From NCBI GenBank assembly GCA_009904025.1, contig WYEE01000020.1, positions 1-16,717 of the forward strand: a stretch of 16,717 bases of DNA, in the 5' to 3' direction. The notes under the pieces are model-generated. The model saw only the letters and a program-made list of their open reading frames with translations, did no database searches and was not told the DNA's origin. Each line of letters starts with the position of its first letter. Positions within the stretch are counted from its first letter, which is position 1. Shown here piece after piece: positions 1 through 8,062 of this stretch. The DNA is from Thermogladius sp. (lineage in GTDB: Archaea > Thermoproteota > Thermoprotei_A > Sulfolobales > Desulfurococcaceae). A program made the position numbers and the translations under genes.

Positions 1-2336
1 TGGCAACACTCCTCAGGAACGCGATAGTAGTCTCCTTTATAAGGGAGGTTAAGTCGAGTATCGAGAAAACCTACAGTAAATACAGGAAAGTCGATTTAAA
101 GATGGTGATTAAACCAAACATCATAACAGATAGAATACTCCACGCTATGGCTACGGGTAATTGGCCTGGCGGTAGAACAGGTGTCAGCCAGATTCTTGAT
201 AGGACAAACATGTTGAGCACTCTCAGCCACCTCAGGAGAGTGGTCTCACCCCTCGCGAGGGCGCAACCACACTTCGAGGCCAGGGAGCTACACTTCACGT
301 CATGGGGTAGGATGTGCCCGTTTGAAACTCCTGAGGGGGCTAACATAGGGCTTGTGAAAAACCTGGCTTTAATGGCTCATGTCAGCGTGGGATACGATGA
401 GAGGGAGGTTGAGCAGCTTCTCATACAGCTTGGCGTCAAGCCTTTAACCGAGATACTGGAGGAGCTTCGGGAGAGAGTGAGAAGAGGCGAAGGATCTAGC
501 CCAGCCGAGTACATCTCGTGGAGCAAGGTGTATTTGAACGGGAGGCTTATCGGGGTTCACCCCAACGGCGGGGAATTAGCGAGCAGGATAAGAGAGTTGC
601 GTAGGCAGGGCAAATTATCGCCGGAGGTGAACGTAGCTTTCTTCAGAGGAGAGTATTTGAATGAGGTCTACGTTAACTGCGATGCCGGCCGTATCAGGAG
701 GCCTCTTCTCGTCGTTGAGAACGGCGAGTTAAAGCTTAGACCGGAACATGTTAAAATGCTGAAGAACGGGTCACTGAAGTTCGAGGATCTGGTTAAGAAG
801 GGTGTTATAGAATACCTAGACCCGGATGAAGAGGAGAATGCCTACATAGCTTTGACACCAAGCGAGATAACTAAAGAGCACACCCACCTCGAGATATGGC
901 TTCCAGGCACTCTGGGGATAGTGGCCTCAATAATCCCGTACCCGGAGCATAACCAGAGCCCCAGGAACATATATGAGGCTGCCATGGGGAAGCAGAGCCT
1001 CGGCCTCTACGCGGCTAACTTCCAGAGGAGGATGGATTCACGCGGCCACTTCCTACACTACCCCCAGAAACCTCTAGTCCAGACTAGGGCACTCGATGTC
1101 ATAGGCTACAACGAGAAGCCGGCGGGGCAGAATATGATCGTAGCGGTGCTAACGTACACAGGCTATAATATAGAGGACGCTGTTATAATGAATAAGAGTA
1201 GCATTGAGAGAGGGCTGGGTCGCAGCACGTTCTTCAGGGTTTACACGACCGTGGAGTACAAGTACCCGGGTGGTCAAGAAGATAAGTTGACAGTCCCTTC
1301 AAGCGATATAAGGGGTTACAAGGGGCCTAGAGCCTATGAGAAGCTCGAGGAGGACGGTATTGTAGCCCCAGAGACTAATGTCTCTGGCGGTGATGTATTG
1401 ATAGGTAAAGTGAGCCCCTCGAGATTCATGGCAACACAGGAGCTTACAGGGAGCGAGCAGGCGAAGCAGGACACGAGCATCGTTATGAGACACGGGGAGA
1501 AAGGTGTTGTCGACATGGTCATGATAACGACGGACAACGACGGGAATAAGCTCGTCAAAGTCAGGGTTAGAGACCTAAGGATACCCGAGTTAGGCGACAA
1601 GTTCGCGTCGAGACACGGGCAGAAGGGGGTGGTAGGCTTGATCATACCGCAATACGACATGCCCTTCACAGAGGAGGGAATTACACCCGACTTAATCATC
1701 AACCCCCACGCATTCCCCAGCAGGATGACAGTGGGCCAGCTGATCGAGAGCATCGCAGGTAAGGTAGCAGCGCTGGAGGGCAGGCTGGTTGACGGCACCC
1801 CATTCTACAAGGAGGACCCGGAGAGACTAATGATCGTTTTGAAGAAGCACGGGTACCCTGAGACGGGTGAGGAGGCTATGTACGATGGGAGGACAGGGGA
1901 ATTACTGAAGGCCCCCGTCTTCATAGGGGTTGTCTACTACCAGAAGCTCCATCATATGGTCAGCGATAAAATACATGCTAGGGCTAGGGGTCCAGTCCAG
2001 ATCCTGACGAGGCAGCCGACGGAGGGCAGGGCTAGGGCGGGTGGCTTAAGGTGGGGTGAGATGGAGGTTGACTGCCTAGTCGGCCACGGCGCAGCAGCGT
2101 TGTTGAAGGAGTCTATGATAGAGAGAAGCGATAAAGCAGTCATCTACGTTTGCGAGCTATGCGGGCACATAGGGTACTACGATAAGATAAGAGGGAGATA
2201 TGTCTGCCCTATCCACAAGGAGAAGGGTGTTCTAAAGCCTGTTGAAGTCTCCTACAGCTTCAAACTACTCTTACAGGAGTTGATGAGCATGTCAGTAATG
2301 CCACGTATCATGTTGGGCGATGTGAGGGAGGGGTAG
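1..2336 (+). CDS. rpoB: DNA-directed RNA polymerase subunit B (Rpo2), 5'-truncated
   Basis: The second-largest, catalytic subunit of archaeal RNA polymerase. The frame is open from the window edge (first whole codon at position 3), so the N-terminal third or so is missing; about 777 residues are visible. The visible part starts before the fork-region motif ending FETPEGANIGLVKNLAL (about 320-370). It continues without a break across the point where many euryarchaea split B'' from B', so the gene is unsplit. The active-centre motif GDKFASRHGQKG lies at 1593-1628. The C-terminal clamp zinc site is Cys-x2-Cys (2151-2162) followed after 14 residues by Cys-Pro-Ile-His (2205-2216). The end matches the family C-terminus that contacts A'. 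rpoA1 begins 2 nt after the stop, so the two are cotranscribed and probably translationally coupled. No intein or frameshift is visible. Identification is by recognised motifs and gene order. Confidence 0.97.
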   Translation, partial: ATLLRNAIVVSFIREVKSSIEKTYSKYRKVDLKMVIKPNIITDRILHAMATGNWPGGRTGVSQILDRTNMLSTLSHLRRVVSPLARAQPHFEARELHFTSWGRMCPFETPEGANIGLVKNLALMAHVSVGYDEREVEQLLIQLGVKPLTEILEELRERVRRGEGSSPAEYISWSKVYLNGRLIGVHPNGGELASRIRELRRQGKLSPEVNVAFFRGEYLNEVYVNCDAGRIRRPLLVVENGELKLRPEHVKMLKNGSLKFEDLVKKGVIEYLDPDEEENAYIALTPSEITKEHTHLEIWLPGTLGIVASIIPYPEHNQSPRNIYEAAMGKQSLGLYAANFQRRMDSRGHFLHYPQKPLVQTRALDVIGYNEKPAGQNMIVAVLTYTGYNIEDAVIMNKSSIERGLGRSTFFRVYTTVEYKYPGGQEDKLTVPSSDIRGYKGPRAYEKLEEDGIVAPETNVSGGDVLIGKVSPSRFMATQELTGSEQAKQDTSIVMRHGEKGVVDMVMITTDNDGNKLVKVRVRDLRIPELGDKFASRHGQKGVVGLIIPQYDMPFTEEGITPDLIINPHAFPSRMTVGQLIESIAGKVAALEGRLVDGTPFYKEDPERLMIVLKKHGYPETGEEAMYDGRTGELLKAPVFIGVVYYQKLHHMVSDKIHARARGPVQILTRQPTEGRARAGGLRWGEMEVDCLVGHGAAALLKESMIERSDKAVIYVCELCGHIGYYDKIRGRYVCPIHKEKGVLKPVEVSYSFKLLLQELMSMSVMPRIMLGDVREG

Positions 2337-2338
2337 GT

Positions 2339-4981
2339 ATGTATAGGATCAAAGGTATAAAGTTCGGTATACTTTCGCCTGATGAGATCAGGAGAATGAG
2401 CGTCACGAACATCATTACAAGCGATGTTTACGACAACGATGGGGTGCCCGTGGACGGGGGCGTCATGGATAAAAGGCTTGGCGCAATCGAGCCGAGAGAG
2501 GTATGCCCCATATGCGGGAACACAAGAGAAGAGTGCCCGGGGCACTTCGGGCATATAGAGCTGGCTAAACCTGTCATACACGCAGGCTTCTCCAAGCATA
2601 TACTCGTCTACCTCAAGTCGACATGCAGGGTGTGCGGTAGGGTCAAGCTACCTGAGAACGAGAGGCAACAATACTTAAAATTGCTGAAAGACCTCGAGGA
2701 TTTGAACCTCAAGTACCTGGTTAAGAGATTACACGAGTTCATCAGGAAGAAGGCTTCAGCCCAGCAGACATGCCCCCACTGCGGGGCTCCTCAATACAAG
2801 ATCAAGCTGGATAAACCACACACGTTCTACGAAGAGAGGGAGGAGGGTCTAGTCAAATTAACCCCCGCCGAAGTTAGAAGTAGGTTGGAGAAAATACCCG
2901 ACGACGATGTCCGCTTACTCGGTGGAGACCCGAAGGAGGCTAGGCCTGAGTGGATGGTTTTAACCGTTCTACCGGTACCGCCGAGGGCTGTTAGACCGTC
3001 AATACTGTTAGAGACGGGCATAAGGAGCGAGGACGACTTAACCCACAAGCTTGTCGATATTATAAGGGTGAACAACAGGCTTAGGGAGCACGTTGAGACA
3101 GGTGCCCCTAACGCGCTTATCGAGGACGAGTGGGAGCTACTTCAATACCATGTGACAACATACTTCGACAACGAGGCTCCCGGTATACCTCAAGCCAAGC
3201 ATAGGACAGGCAAAACATTGAAGGGTATAGCGCAGAGGCTCAAAGGGAAGGAGGGGAGGTTTAGAGGAAACCTGAGGGGTAAGAGAGTTGATTTCAGCGC
3301 GCGCACCGTGATCAGCCCTGACCCAAACCTCAGCATAAACGAAGTTGGGGTTCCAGAGGCTGTCGCTAAGATCCTGACTGTCCCGGAGAAAGTGACACCG
3401 TGGAACGTGGAGGAGTTAAGGAAGCTTGTCCTAAACGGCCCCGACAAATGGCCTGGCGCCAACTATGTTATAAGACCCGACGGCAGGAAGATTAGCCTTA
3501 AGTTCGTTGACAGAAAGGCTGTCGCCGAGTCTCTTACCCCAGGCTTTATTGTCGAGAGACATCTATTGGACGGCGACATAGTTTTGTTCAATAGGCAACC
3601 CTCGCTCCATAGGATTTCTGTTATGGCTCACGTGGTGAGAGTCCTGCCCTACAAGACCTTCAGGCTAAACCTATTGGTTTGCCCGCCTTACAACGCTGAC
3701 TTCGATGGCGACGAGATGAACCTGCATGTTCCCCAGAGCGAGGAGGCTAGGGCTGAGGCGAGGATCCTAATGCTCGTTGAAAAACACATTTTGACCCCCA
3801 GGTACGGTGGGCCTATAATAGGCGGGCTCCAGGACTATATCAGCGGCGCCTTCCTTCTAACAAACAAGTCAACGCTCTTAACTAAGGGTGAGGTCATTGA
3901 CCTCCTTAGCGTCGCCGGATATAGAGGGCCTCTACCGGAGCCAGCTATATTAAAGCCCACCGAGTACTGGACGGGCAAGCAGGTGGTCTCTCTATTCCTC
4001 CCAAGAGACTTCAACTATAAGAGGAACGCTAAGATCGCTTCCGCATCAGCACTCAGGTGCATTGACGATGATTGCCCCCACGACAGCATCGTCATAGTTA
4101 AGAAGGGCTTACTGTTGGAGGGTGTTCTCGACAAAGCTACTATTGGCAGGGAGGAGCCGGAGAACCTCATCCACTGGTTGATAAAAGAGTACGGTGAGGA
4201 TGTTGCGAGGAAGTTCATGGACGAGGTTTACAAGATTTTCATAAGATTCTCCGAGATGTATGGTTTCACAATGAGCTACTACCATCTAATGATACCTCTT
4301 GATGCCAGAGAGAGGATTCGGGGTATTATAGAGGAGAAGAAGAGGGAGGTGGACAAATTAATAGAGGAGTTTAGGTCTGGGCGACTTATACCGAAGCCGG
4401 GTAAAACTGTCGAGGAGACGCTGGAGGACGAGATAATAGATCTGCTGTCTAAGAGGCTACTTGATGAGGTAGCCGACGTGATCACACCCTACTTCACTCT
4501 CGCGAACCCCGTTATAGTGATGGCTAGGACGGGCTCAAGGGGGAACCCCATTAATTTAACGCAGATGGCTGCTATACTAGGCCAGCAGACGGTTAGAGGC
4601 AGGAGGCTTACAAGAGGGTACTTAAACAGGAGCCTACCCCACTTCAAGCCCGGCGATTTAGGGCCTGAGGCAAGGGGGTTCGTGTCGAGGGGATTTGTAA
4701 ACGGGCTATCACCGGTTGAAATGTTCTTCCACGCTGCTGGCGGTAGAGAGGGCTTGATCGACACGGCTGTTAGGACGAGCCAGTCGGGTTACATGCAGAG
4801 GAGGCTTATCAACGCTCTCCAAGACGTTAGAGTAGACGTAGATGGGACTGTGAAGACGACGACAGGTGAGGTCATACAATTCAAGTACGGTGAGGACGGA
4901 GTCGACCCCACGAAGAGCGATCACGGCAAAGCCGTGAACGTAGAGAGGGTGGTGGAGAAGGTGGTGGGGTGGAGGCTGTGA
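2339..4981 (+). CDS. rpoA1: DNA-directed RNA polymerase subunit A' (Rpo1N)
   Basis: The N-terminal two thirds of the split largest subunit (beta'-like), 880 residues, the normal length. In order: clamp zinc site 1 with C56, C59, C66 and H69; zinc site 2 with C96, C99, C145 and C148; the universally conserved catalytic loop NADFDGD at residues 452-458 (nt 3692-3712), whose three aspartates hold the catalytic magnesium; and a bridge-helix region at about residues 792-832 (PVEMFFHAAGGREGLIDTAV). The ATG follows rpoB by 2 nt, preceded by a GGGAGGGG-type purine run that can act as ribosome binding site inside the end of rpoB. The 3' end overlaps the GTG of rpoA2 by 13 nt. The A'/A'' split is the standard archaeal arrangement, not a disruption. 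No intein is present. Confidence 0.98.
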   Translation: MYRIKGIKFGILSPDEIRRMSVTNIITSDVYDNDGVPVDGGVMDKRLGAIEPREVCPICGNTREECPGHFGHIELAKPVIHAGFSKHILVYLKSTCRVCGRVKLPENERQQYLKLLKDLEDLNLKYLVKRLHEFIRKKASAQQTCPHCGAPQYKIKLDKPHTFYEEREEGLVKLTPAEVRSRLEKIPDDDVRLLGGDPKEARPEWMVLTVLPVPPRAVRPSILLETGIRSEDDLTHKLVDIIRVNNRLREHVETGAPNALIEDEWELLQYHVTTYFDNEAPGIPQAKHRTGKTLKGIAQRLKGKEGRFRGNLRGKRVDFSARTVISPDPNLSINEVGVPEAVAKILTVPEKVTPWNVEELRKLVLNGPDKWPGANYVIRPDGRKISLKFVDRKAVAESLTPGFIVERHLLDGDIVLFNRQPSLHRISVMAHVVRVLPYKTFRLNLLVCPPYNADFDGDEMNLHVPQSEEARAEARILMLVEKHILTPRYGGPIIGGLQDYISGAFLLTNKSTLLTKGEVIDLLSVAGYRGPLPEPAILKPTEYWTGKQVVSLFLPRDFNYKRNAKIASASALRCIDDDCPHDSIVIVKKGLLLEGVLDKATIGREEPENLIHWLIKEYGEDVARKFMDEVYKIFIRFSEMYGFTMSYYHLMIPLDARERIRGIIEEKKREVDKLIEEFRSGRLIPKPGKTVEETLEDEIIDLLSKRLLDEVADVITPYFTLANPVIVMARTGSRGNPINLTQMAAILGQQTVRGRRLTRGYLNRSLPHFKPGDLGPEARGFVSRGFVNGLSPVEMFFHAAGGREGLIDTAVRTSQSGYMQRRLINALQDVRVDVDGTVKTTTGEVIQFKYGEDGVDPTKSDHGKAVNVERVVEKVVGWRL

Positions 4982-6180
4982 AGCAGATCACCTCTATAGA
5001 GGAGTTGAAAAGCTATATCGAGAAGATACGGGGGAGGGTGAGCGATAACATCATTGAGGAGCTTGAGAAGAGGCTGGTTGAAATATATGAGAAGAACGGG
5101 CTCTACGTGGAGGAGGTTGAGGCTATAATAGGGGAGGTTTTGAGAAGGTATGAGAGCTCACTTGTAGAGCCAGGCGAGCCCGTGGGGACCGTTGCAGCCC
5201 AGAGTCTCGGCGAGCCGTCTACCCAGATGACGCTACGTGTATTCCACTATGCCGGTGTCAGGGAGTTCAACGTCACGCTCGGCTTACCGAGGTTGATCGA
5301 GATCGTGGACGCAAGGAAGAGGCCTGAAACCCCGATCATGGAGATATACCTCGAAGACGACTACAAGCGTGATGAGGAGAAGGCGAAGGAGGTTGCCAGG
5401 AGAATAGAGTCGACACTGGTGGAGAACGTAGCTGAAAGCATCTCCATCTCGCCGTTCGAGGGTGTGGTGATAAGGCTTGACCCAACTATGCTGGAGGATA
5501 AAGGTGTCGGGATTAAGGATGTCGTCGGCGTCCTCGAGGAATTAAAGCTGGGTGATATAGAAGTAGATGAAGAAAACTATACCATTAGGATAAGGCTCCC
5601 CGAGGAGCTTATGGATTACTCGAAGATGGAGAAGATCAGGCAGAAGGTAGCATCAACCAAGATAAAGGGTGTAAGGGGGATTAAGAAAGTTATCATACAG
5701 AAGAGAGGGGACGAGTATGTTCTAATAGCTGAGGGCAGTAATCTAGGCGAGGTGATGAGGGTGAAAGGCGTGGATTGGAGGAGGGTGTACACAAACGATA
5801 TTATGGAGGTGGAGAGAACTCTCGGAATAGAAGCAGCTAGATCTGCGATTATAAGAGAGATTAAGAGTATTCTCGACGACCAGGGTTTAGATGTGGATAT
5901 AAGGCATATCATGCTCTTAGCAGATGTAATGACCTGGACCGGCAGGGTTAGGCAGGTCGGTAGGATGGGTGTGGCAGGTGAGAAGCCGAGCGTCCTAGCC
6001 AGGGCTGCTTTCGAGATGACGGTTCAAAGGCTGATTGAGGCAGCGGCTAACGGTGAGGTGGACGAGCTAAGCGGGATCCCCGAAAATATTATAATAGGTC
6101 AAATAATTCCAATTGGAACAGGTATAGTAGAGTTGTACGCGACACCCTCAACCACTAGATCTAGGGGAACGGAGGGATAG
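4969..6180 (+). CDS. rpoA2: DNA-directed RNA polymerase subunit A'' (Rpo1C)
   Basis: The C-terminal part of the split largest subunit, 403 residues. It carries the rest of the active centre, including the trigger-loop segment around residues 68-100 (EPGEPVGTVAAQSLGEPSTQ onward), the most conserved block of A''. The C-terminal third (from about residue 300, LDVDIRHIMLLADVMTWTG) matches the cleft and jaw end of the family. Start choice: GTG at 4969 has AAGGTG at 4958-4963, five bases upstream. A second GTG at 4978, which would overlap the rpoA1 stop as GTGA, has its GGAGG only two bases away, so 4969 is preferred. Either start lies inside rpoA1, implying translational coupling. rpl30e follows after 2 nt. 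Confidence 0.96.
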   Translation: MEAVKQITSIEELKSYIEKIRGRVSDNIIEELEKRLVEIYEKNGLYVEEVEAIIGEVLRRYESSLVEPGEPVGTVAAQSLGEPSTQMTLRVFHYAGVREFNVTLGLPRLIEIVDARKRPETPIMEIYLEDDYKRDEEKAKEVARRIESTLVENVAESISISPFEGVVIRLDPTMLEDKGVGIKDVVGVLEELKLGDIEVDEENYTIRIRLPEELMDYSKMEKIRQKVASTKIKGVRGIKKVIIQKRGDEYVLIAEGSNLGEVMRVKGVDWRRVYTNDIMEVERTLGIEAARSAIIREIKSILDDQGLDVDIRHIMLLADVMTWTGRVRQVGRMGVAGEKPSVLARAAFEMTVQRLIEAAANGEVDELSGIPENIIIGQIIPIGTGIVELYATPSTTRSRGTEG

Positions 6181-6182
6181 CC

Positions 6183-6506
6183 GTGTCGTCTGCTCAACCC
6201 GAGCTTGTCAAGGCTATTCAAACAGCAGCAAAGACCGGCAAGGTTGTCCTAGGGTACAGGGAGACGCTTAAGCTTCTACTCTACGGGAAGGTGAAATTAG
6301 TTGTCTTAGCGGTTAACGCTCCGCCGGAGTTTAAAGAGGACGTCAACCACTACGCTAAGCTCTCCAACATACCTGTCCTAACCTTCCCTGGTACAAACAT
6401 GGAGTTGGGTACTATTCTAGGGAAGCCTTTCGGCGTCTCAACGCTAGGTGTTGTGGATCCAGGGCAGTCCAATATACTTGAGCTCGCGGGTGCGAGCGCG
6501 CGATGA
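6183..6506 (+). CDS. rpl30e: Ribosomal protein eL30 (L30e)
   Basis: A large-subunit ribosomal protein of the L7Ae/L30e/Gadd45 kink-turn-binding fold, 107 residues, the usual length. Recognised from the family pattern: TGKVVLGYRETLKLLLYGK near residues 18-36, the LVVLAVNAPPE strand and turn around 38-48, and the FPGTNMELGTILGKPFGVS segment at about 68-86. The GTG start has GGAGGG at 6171-6176, six bases upstream. It lies between rpoA2 and the NusA-like gene, the standard place in archaeal RNA polymerase operons. Its stop overlaps the start of the next gene as ATGA, and its last codons form a short GC hairpin that may influence that start. Confidence 0.96.
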   Translation: MSSAQPELVKAIQTAAKTGKVVLGYRETLKLLLYGKVKLVVLAVNAPPEFKEDVNHYAKLSNIPVLTFPGTNMELGTILGKPFGVSTLGVVDPGQSNILELAGASAR

Positions 6507-6949
6507 GCAAGGAGAAGCCTCAAATAAAGATAACACCAGAAGAATTCGGGTACATGACACTACTCCACGAGCTTACAGGCGTCCACGTCCAGGACTGCGT
6601 GATCGATGAGGAGAACAACAGGGTTATATTCCTCGTGAAACCAGAGGAGATAGGTAGGGCTATAGGTCCAAAAGGAATTTTTGTCCAAACATTAAAGAAA
6701 ATGTTGAATAAGAACGTTGAGATAGTGGGTTATAGTGAGAGTATCGAGGAGTTAACGAAGTACGCGCTGGCGCCGGCAAGGGTGAGGGAGGTTAAGGTGG
6801 CTCAGAGGCCTGGAGGTAAAAAAGTTGTGTACGCCACAGTAGACCCAAACGACAAGGCTATCGCTATAGGTAAGAACGGTAGGAACGTAGCTAGAGCACG
6901 ACTACTATTAAACAGGTATTTCAGTATTGACACGGTTATCATAGCGTGA
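6503..6949 (+). CDS. nusA: NusA-like transcription termination/antitermination factor (two KH domains)
   Basis: A small archaeal NusA homologue, 148 residues, made only of the two RNA-binding KH domains; it lacks the N-terminal polymerase-binding and S1 domains of bacterial NusA. KH1 carries its GxxG loop as IGPKG near residues 54-58 and KH2 as IGKNG near 122-126. Residues 1-50 form the first strand-helix lead-in, with EEFGYMTLLHELTGV. Family knowledge suggests a role in transcription elongation or termination, but the archaeal protein is much less studied than the bacterial one. The ATG overlaps the rpl30e stop as ATGA. The gene ends the RNA polymerase transcription unit, and a new TATA-like box follows within 10 nt. 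Confidence 0.93.
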   Translation: MSKEKPQIKITPEEFGYMTLLHELTGVHVQDCVIDEENNRVIFLVKPEEIGRAIGPKGIFVQTLKKMLNKNVEIVGYSESIEELTKYALAPARVREVKVAQRPGGKKVVYATVDPNDKAIAIGKNGRNVARARLLLNRYFSIDTVIIA

Positions 6950-6950
6950 A

Positions 6951-6986
6951 GCTTAAAAACCGGTATGAGACTCCATAATAGGAGGG
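6951..6986 (+). promoter_or_regulatory. Probable rps12 promoter and ribosome binding site
   Basis: The 44-nt spacer before rps12 holds a TATA-like element, CTTAAAAAC, at 6952-6960. About 26 nt further on, at roughly 6980, transcription could start just ahead of GGAGGG (6981-6986), which is 7 nt from the rps12 ATG. A similar box (CTTAAAAAG) precedes rps13. This suggests rps12 can be transcribed independently of the polymerase operon, though read-through is equally possible. Inferred from sequence only. Confidence 0.5.
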
Positions 6987-6993
6987 TCTAGTC

Positions 6994-7437
6994 ATGCCTG
7001 GGAAGAAAGCGCCAAACGGTTTATTCGCGGCAAGGAAGTTGAGGAGGAAGAGGCTGAAGTTTAGGTGGAGCCTAAGAGAGTTTAAAGTGAGAGCGTTGAG
7101 GCTGAAGGAGAAAGTAAACCCCCTCGAGGGAGCTCCAATGGCTAGAGGGATAGTTCTCGAGAAAGTCGGGGTTGAATCGAGGAAGCCGAACTCCGCTGTC
7201 AGGAAGTGTGTTAGAGTCCAACTAGTTAAGAACGGTAAAGTGGTGACAGCTTTCGTACCATGGGATGGTGGAGTGAACTACATTGACGAACACGATGAGG
7301 TGATCATAGAGGGTATTGGGGGGCCTAGAGGCAAATCGATGGGGGATATCCCTGGTGTTAGGTTTAGGGTTGTCAAAGTAAACGATGTCTCGTTGAAAGC
7401 GATATGGCTGGGTAAAAAACAGAAGCCCGTGAGATAG
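6994..7437 (+). CDS. rps12: Ribosomal protein uS12
   Basis: A small-subunit decoding-centre protein, 147 residues, the archaeal length. It is recognised by the decoding loop KPNSAVRK (residues 64-71) and the second conserved loop from VPWDGGVNYIDEHDEV (about 88-103), followed by GIGGPRGKSMGDIPGVRF. The basic N-terminus (KKAPNGLFAARKLRRKRLKF) is the archaeal/eukaryotic form that extends into the ribosome. The ATG is well placed after GGAGGG. It is the first gene of the str group, but rps7 does not follow directly: an inverted gene ends only 10 nt downstream, so the two genes converge with almost no room for separate terminators. Confidence 0.97.
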   Translation: MPGKKAPNGLFAARKLRRKRLKFRWSLREFKVRALRLKEKVNPLEGAPMARGIVLEKVGVESRKPNSAVRKCVRVQLVKNGKVVTAFVPWDGGVNYIDEHDEVIIEGIGGPRGKSMGDIPGVRFRVVKVNDVSLKAIWLGKKQKPVR

Positions 7438-7447
7438 AGTTTTCCGA

Positions 7448-7906
7448 TTAATGATCGTGGTAAAACGACTCCTGCGCATCTACGAGTTCTCTCCTTACAT
7501 AAATGGGTTTACCTACGAGAAGAGCCAGGAATATTGCGTGGCTTGGAACCATCTTCCTCCTGAGGGTTACATTTCCATCGTTGAATTCTACGTAAGCGGA
7601 GTAAACGCCTCTCGCCTCATCGAATTCCTCAATTAAAACCCTCTTCACATGTCTACCAAGTGCTTCAAGGACCTCTGGCATTGAAGCCAGTAGGTCGCTG
7701 AATCTCTCCCTATCATCGTCGATGGCCTCCCCATTCTGTTTCTTTATAAACAGGACTATATCGTAGGGTACTCTCTCAAGGTAGAAGACTCTACCGTCTT
7801 CTAGCTCGCAGGCAAGTCTTGGGATAGGCATATATACGTCTAATTCCTTCACTTCAATCCCACTAATCTCATCTCGTACTCTACGGACTAGCAGGTATTG
7901 TGTCAA
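7448..7906 (-). CDS. DUF151 / bifunctional nuclease (BFN) domain family protein
   Basis: A 152-residue protein on the strand opposite to its neighbours. The C-terminal motif VPSHAIFLALLVGKPIYV (residues 120-137) matches the conserved core of the DUF151/BFN family, whose usual form is close to 'R-P-S-D-A-I-A-L-A-L-x-x-x-x-P-I-Y-V'. The preceding part is a plausible alpha/beta domain with a central acidic segment (EAIDDDRERF, about 60-69). No signal peptide or membrane segment is seen. The family is named for nuclease activity reported for a plant member; the role of the archaeal proteins is not established, so only family membership is claimed. Start: TTG at 7906-7904, with GAGAGG at 7920-7915 eight bases upstream. 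The first in-frame ATG would remove about 25 residues. It is transcribed from its own promoter, divergently from rps7. Confidence 0.82.
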   Translation of the reverse strand: MTQYLLVRRVRDEISGIEVKELDVYMPIPRLACELEDGRVFYLERVPYDIVLFIKKQNGEAIDDDRERFSDLLASMPEVLEALGRHVKRVLIEEFDEARGVYSAYVEFNDGNVTLRRKMVPSHAIFLALLVGKPIYVRRELVDAQESFYHDH

Positions 7907-7914
7907 ACCTTAAT

Positions 7915-7957
7915 CCTCTCTTACTAAACACCAAGTGTTTAACTTATTTTAAATATA
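7915..7957 (-). promoter_or_regulatory. Promoter of the DUF151 gene with palindromic operator candidate
   Basis: On the minus strand a TATA-like element, TATATTTAAAA, covers 7957-7947. Transcription would start about 25 nt downstream, near 7926, giving a leader of roughly 20 nt with GAGAGG (7920-7915) before the TTG. Between TATA box and predicted start lies a perfect inverted repeat, TAAACAC-CAA-GTGTTTA (7925-7941, 7-bp arms and 3-nt centre). A protein bound there would cover the initiation site. Sequence-based inference only. Confidence 0.5.
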
Positions 7958-7985
7958 GCCTGCCTACAGGGTTAGGTGTTTTCAT

Positions 7986-8028
7986 CCTCAGCCGATTGTT
8001 TCAACCTGTGAAACTGAGGTTTAAAAAG
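7986..8028 (+). promoter_or_regulatory. rps7 promoter (TATA box with adjoining dyads)
   Basis: A TATA-like element, GTTTAAAAAG, lies at 8019-8029, with transcription expected to start near 8045-8050. Directly upstream are nested inverted repeats: GTTTCA-ACCTG-TGAAAC at 7998-8014, and an outer pair CCTCAG (7986-7991) with CTGAGG (8014-8019). Their right arms end against the TATA box, where TFB and regulators would bind. The box position also helps choose the rps7 start. Confidence 0.5.
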
Positions 8029-8062
8029 GTTGTTCGTAATTCAATCCTTCCAGGTGCTTGAA

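Noticed and set aside
1334..1798. Open minus-strand frame of 154 codons inside rpoB
   Set aside because: Composition is the low-complexity Ser/Thr/Leu/Pro pattern expected from the antisense of a conserved gene; the plus strand codes for the highly conserved RpoB active-centre region and no separate promoter or binding site is seen.
7451..7636. Plus-strand frame of 61 codons within the DUF151 gene
   Set aside because: It lies antisense to a gene with a recognisable family motif, start and promoter; its own ATG has no good ribosome binding site and the product resembles nothing.
7998..8014. GTTTCA...TGAAAC resembling the ends of archaeal CRISPR repeats
   Set aside because: There is one copy only, no spacers, no second repeat and no cas gene; its place beside a TATA box fits a promoter dyad better.
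8030..8062. N-terminal extension of uS7 from TTG 8030
   Set aside because: The codon touches the promoter TATA-like box and would lie upstream of the expected transcript; the downstream TTG at 8063 has a proper binding site.
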